A stretch of DNA of 35,005 bases from the IMG/VR virus record IMGVR_UViG_3300043410_001649, positions 1-35,005 of that record; one strand, 5' to 3'. A program made the translations under genes and the position numbers. The notes beneath the pieces were generated by a model. It saw only the letters and a list, made by a program, of their open reading frames with translations. It was not told the DNA's origin and did no database searches. Source of the DNA: a virus. Position 1 is the stretch's first letter, and every line of letters begins with the position of its first letter. This document shows, one piece after another, positions 32,230-35,005 of the stretch.

Positions 32230-32541
32230 ATGGCTATACAAAATACAGCAGTGACAAACGGCGCGGCAACAAGCATCTACACTAGCTCTGGTGCAAGTGC
32301 AATTACCACAGTTCACTTAGCAAACTACACTAACGCAACTGTGGTTGCAAACATTTATGTTGTGCCAAGCGGCGGTTCGGCAGGTAACGCCACAGTTATC
32401 TATCCTAACTACAGCATCACAGCATATAACACTTTAATCATTTACCAAGAGAAGTTCATTCTAGGTAACGGTGATGCAGTAATGGCAAACTGTTCAGCAG
32501 CAAACTCAATTACTGCAACTGTAAGTTCGATTGGAATTTAA
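32230..32541 (+). CDS. Small structural protein in the fibre cluster
   Basis: A 103-residue beta-type protein rich in Ala, Asn, Thr and Ser (VHLANYTNATVVANIYVVPS; LIIYQEKFILGNGD). The strand pattern suggests a compact sandwich domain. It lies 2 bases before the next ATG. Virion location is inferred from context only. Confidence 0.7.
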   Translation: MAIQNTAVTNGAATSIYTSSGASAITTVHLANYTNATVVANIYVVPSGGSAGNATVIYPNYSITAYNTLIIYQEKFILGNGDAVMANCSAANSITATVSSIGI

Positions 32542-32543
32542 TA

Positions 32544-32966
32544 ATGGCACGATTACTAAAGAACCCTGACATTGCACCGGGTAGTCTTGGTGTTCGTCTA
32601 CCAATTGGCGCAACATCACTAAGTGATGCTCCAGTTGATGGTCTTATTCGTTTTAACCAATCTACCAGCAAAGTTGAATTATACTATGCCGGACAATGGA
32701 ACGTAATTGCAAAAGTTGGTACAGTTAACATTGTAACCGATACTTTTACAACACAGGATGGCGTAACTACCTATGGACCGATGTCTTATGCTTATGACAG
32801 CGGACAAGAAGCTAGTGTATTGGTATTTGTCGGTGGCGTACAGCAAAAGCCGGTTGTTAACTATACTTTCAATGGTACAACGTCCATTAGTTTAAATCCA
32901 ACTACTGGCACAGCAAATCAAACGATTACTATCTTACACAATTTTAACAGCACTAACGCTGTCTAA
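32544..32966 (+). CDS. Fibre-associated structural protein (module shared with next gene)
   Basis: A 140-residue protein. The first half (VRLPIGATSLSDAPVDGLIR, then FNQSTSKVELYYAGQWNVI) and second half (SVLVFVGGVQQKPVVNYTFN) match the C-terminal third of the following protein (GLPVGTNANKPAGYAGETRF, NSDLLVIEFYNGAQWVPV, and GILVSINGTVQAPGIAYTCN), so the two share a duplicated domain. Probably a fibre or baseplate appendage part. Confidence 0.7.
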   Translation: MARLLKNPDIAPGSLGVRLPIGATSLSDAPVDGLIRFNQSTSKVELYYAGQWNVIAKVGTVNIVTDTFTTQDGVTTYGPMSYAYDSGQEASVLVFVGGVQQKPVVNYTFNGTTSISLNPTTGTANQTITILHNFNSTNAV

Positions 32967-32974
32967 GGATTCAC

Positions 32975-34288
32975 ATGGCAATTGGTAAGATATCAGGTCC
33001 AATGCTGCAAACCAACTTGGAACGCCAAGGGGTTGATCTTTCTGTTGACACAAACGTAGCATACTTTGATGTAACCAATAAGCGCCTTGGTATTAATAAC
33101 TCGTCGCCTACTAGAACTTTAGATGTAACCGGTAACGCAGTAATTGCAAACGTTATAATTGCCGGTAATACTATTTCGTCTACTGTTGGTAAACTGCACT
33201 TAGGTACTATTGACGATATCTATATCGGTGGTGGCTTACCGAATTATATTGTTTACACTGATGGCTCTGGTAATTTATCGTTTGGTAACCTGGACTTATT
33301 ATCTGGTGTAGAAGGCTTTACGGCAAACTTTATTGAACTAGGGTCTAATAGCATTGGAAGTTTTAGTAATGCAGTAACCTTTACTGAAGGTATGTCTGTA
33401 ACTAATGCGTTGTCAATACTAAACCTTAATGTCGGCAATGTTACTGCAAACGTCCAAGATTTACAACGTAGAGCCTATGCTAACGCAAACGTAGCATCTT
33501 ACCTACCAATATATTCTGGCAATGTTACGGCAAGTAGTGTAATAGTTTCAACAGGGTTCAATGGTAACGTTTATTCTGATTACATTGGTCCTAATGTTGC
33601 AACTTCGGTTAAGTTTACAGGCACTTCGGGTATTGGATTGCCTGTTGGTACTAATGCCAATAAACCTGCAGGATATGCCGGGGAAACTCGTTTCAATTCT
33701 GACTTATTAGTTATCGAATTCTATAATGGAGCGCAGTGGGTTCCAGTAACAAACTCAGTCACATCACAACAGATTGTGCCGGACGGGTTTGGTACAGATT
33801 ACATGTTAACGCAAAGTTCCACTAGTGCTGGTATATTGGTTAGCATTAACGGTACCGTGCAAGCACCGGGGATTGCATATACTTGCAACGGATCTATTAT
33901 TAGTTTTTCTGAAATTCCTCAAACAACTGATCTAATAGATGTTCGTTACCTTGCAACAGCAGTAACGTCTAATGTTGATTACGAAACCATTGACACAGCC
34001 AACGTAACAGTTGGTACTGGAACAACTATTGTTGACAGTTTTAGCAGCACATTGTTTAGAAGTGTGAAATATACTATATCTAGTTCTAATTCTGATGCAC
34101 AATTTTACGAAGTAATGTTAACTCAGTATAATGGCGCGACAGCAATTGCAACTACGTCAAACGTTCGCACAGGATCAAACTTTATTACATTTACAGCTAA
34201 CGTAAATGGCAGTACTGTTAATTTGATTGCTCAAGGCAGTGCAGCGTCAAATAATCTAAGAATTAAGCGAGTTTACTTTAATATCTAA
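32975..34288 (+). CDS. Tail-fibre-like structural protein
   Basis: A 437-residue, Asn/Thr/Ser/Val-rich beta protein. The N-terminus (MAIGKISGPMLQTNLERQGV; YFDVTNKRLGINNSSPTRTL) has the 'DV-x-NKRLGIN' pattern seen in fibre proteins of marine myoviruses. The middle is repetitive GNVTAN-type sequence suggesting a shaft; residues about 222-330 carry the module shared with the preceding gene; the last 100 residues may be a separate sandwich domain. Host recognition or fibre attachment is the likely role. Confidence 0.72.
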   Translation: MAIGKISGPMLQTNLERQGVDLSVDTNVAYFDVTNKRLGINNSSPTRTLDVTGNAVIANVIIAGNTISSTVGKLHLGTIDDIYIGGGLPNYIVYTDGSGNLSFGNLDLLSGVEGFTANFIELGSNSIGSFSNAVTFTEGMSVTNALSILNLNVGNVTANVQDLQRRAYANANVASYLPIYSGNVTASSVIVSTGFNGNVYSDYIGPNVATSVKFTGTSGIGLPVGTNANKPAGYAGETRFNSDLLVIEFYNGAQWVPVTNSVTSQQIVPDGFGTDYMLTQSSTSAGILVSINGTVQAPGIAYTCNGSIISFSEIPQTTDLIDVRYLATAVTSNVDYETIDTANVTVGTGTTIVDSFSSTLFRSVKYTISSSNSDAQFYEVMLTQYNGATAIATTSNVRTGSNFITFTANVNGSTVNLIAQGSAASNNLRIKRVYFNI

Positions 34289-34323
34289 CGTAATTTAGCC
34301 TGCAAACCTTTTCTTTTGTTGTT

Positions 34324-34331
34324 GGTAAATA
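34324..34331 (+). promoter_or_regulatory. Late promoter motif for last fibre gene
   Basis: GGTAAATA, 30 bases before the ATG at 34362, in the 73-base gap between the two fibre genes. Confidence 0.5.
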
Positions 34332-34361
34332 TACATATTACCAATTAGGACAACATCAGGT

Positions 34362-35005
34362 ATGGCTAACATTACTAGAATTAAGAATAACCAGATCACA
34401 GATTCCACAATCACGTACTCAAAAATTGCACCGGGTACGCTTGTTGGTTCGGTTTTCAACTCAAATCTAACGTTAAATTCAAACGTTACGATCCTTGGAA
34501 ATTTAACGATTTCCGGAACCCCGACTACAATTCAGTCCACAAATACCTATGTTAACGATCCATTGGTTGTTTTCAACAACGGGTACGTTGGCTCACCGAG
34601 TTACGATATTGGTATTATTGCTAACCGCAACTTGCAAACTTTGGCAGGATATGGCTCAGTTAACGTTGGTTGGGTTTGGGAAGAAACCGCTGCACAGTGG
34701 CAAGCTATTGCTACAACTGAAACTGGTTCAACAACTGGTGTAATTAATAATAGCGGTTGGTCAAACGTTCGTGTTGGTAACTTAATTTCGGTCTCTAGTA
34801 ACATTACTGGAGCATTATTGGTTAATGGGGCAACGACCTTAGCTGGTACTACTAACTTAGTTGGTGCAACAACGTTTACTACTGCAACTGGTGGTGGATT
34901 ACAAGCTGTAGCAATTGGTAACGTAACTCCTGGTACAGGTGCGTTTACTACTGGTACATTTAACACTGCCACTACCGGTGGTTTACAAGCTGTAGCAATC
35001 GGTAA
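34362..35005 (+). CDS. Tail fibre protein, C-terminus outside window
   Basis: An open frame from ATG at 34362 runs through the window edge (214 codons visible). It starts MANITRIKNNQITDSTITYS and then GNLTISGTPTTIQSTNTYVN, which aligns with the module in the gene at 31594. From about residue 174 a 28-residue repeat begins (GLQAVAIGNVTPGTGAFTTG), typical of long repetitive fibre shafts. Confidence 0.8.
   Translation, partial: MANITRIKNNQITDSTITYSKIAPGTLVGSVFNSNLTLNSNVTILGNLTISGTPTTIQSTNTYVNDPLVVFNNGYVGSPSYDIGIIANRNLQTLAGYGSVNVGWVWEETAAQWQAIATTETGSTTGVINNSGWSNVRVGNLISVSSNITGALLVNGATTLAGTTNLVGATTFTTATGGGLQAVAIGNVTPGTGAFTTGTFNTATTGGLQAVAIG
34881..35005 (+). repeat. 84-base tandem repeat in fibre gene
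   Basis: A unit starting at 34881 recurs at 34965 (period 84 bases, 28 residues) with about 7 differences in the 41 bases visible of the second copy. The array continues outside the window. GGLQAVAIGN is identical in both copies. Confidence 0.8.

Overview
The window is about 35 kb of a T4-like (myovirus) phage genome, probably of the marine/freshwater 'far-T4' type (cyanophage or pelagiphage-like) rather than a close coliphage relative. This rests on recognisable T4 core proteins: baseplate gp6, gp25, gp5, gp53, a gp48/54-type protein and gp26; tape measure gp29; portal gp20; prohead genes 21 and 22; capsid gp23; late sigma factor gp55; recombination nuclease gp46/gp47. The host cannot be read from the sequence. 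DNA is AT-rich, genes are tightly packed, and 28 of 31 complete genes stop with TAA, 3 with TGA and none with TAG.

Layout. 1-12636 (minus): baseplate operon, transcribed leftwards: gp48/54-like, gp53, a gp27-like hub protein, a very large gp5 spike, gp25, a large gp6, then a truncated structural gene in the gp7 position. 12705-18710 (plus): gp55, gp47, radical SAM, gp46, second radical SAM, GIY-YIG nuclease. 18711-19250: no convincing gene; a densely self-complementary stretch, probably a structured non-coding RNA followed by hairpins. 19252-20701 (minus): gp26 and two small genes. 20752-29304 (plus): tape measure, portal, two small prohead-core-type proteins, protease, scaffold, major capsid protein. 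29379-30763 (minus): a short operon described below. 30856-35005 (plus): a virion protein and tail-fibre-like genes, the last one cut by the window end.

The most unusual part is 29379-30763. A consensus sigma70-type promoter (TTGACA, 16 bases, TATAAT) reads directly into a tRNA whose anticodon is CUA, an amber-suppressor tRNA with encoded CCA. It is followed by a GroES-like co-chaperonin, a one-helix membrane protein, and two genes that each carry an in-frame TAG close to a plausible start (codon 5 and codon 10). Every gene overlaps the next at a stop/start junction. This looks like an early operon that encodes its own decoder for TAG. Other notable points are two related radical SAM genes flanking gp46, a gp5 spike with three apparent cell-wall-degrading domains, the candidate large RNA, and a late-promoter-like motif N(A/G)TAAATA in front of many virion genes, which fits the presence of gp55.
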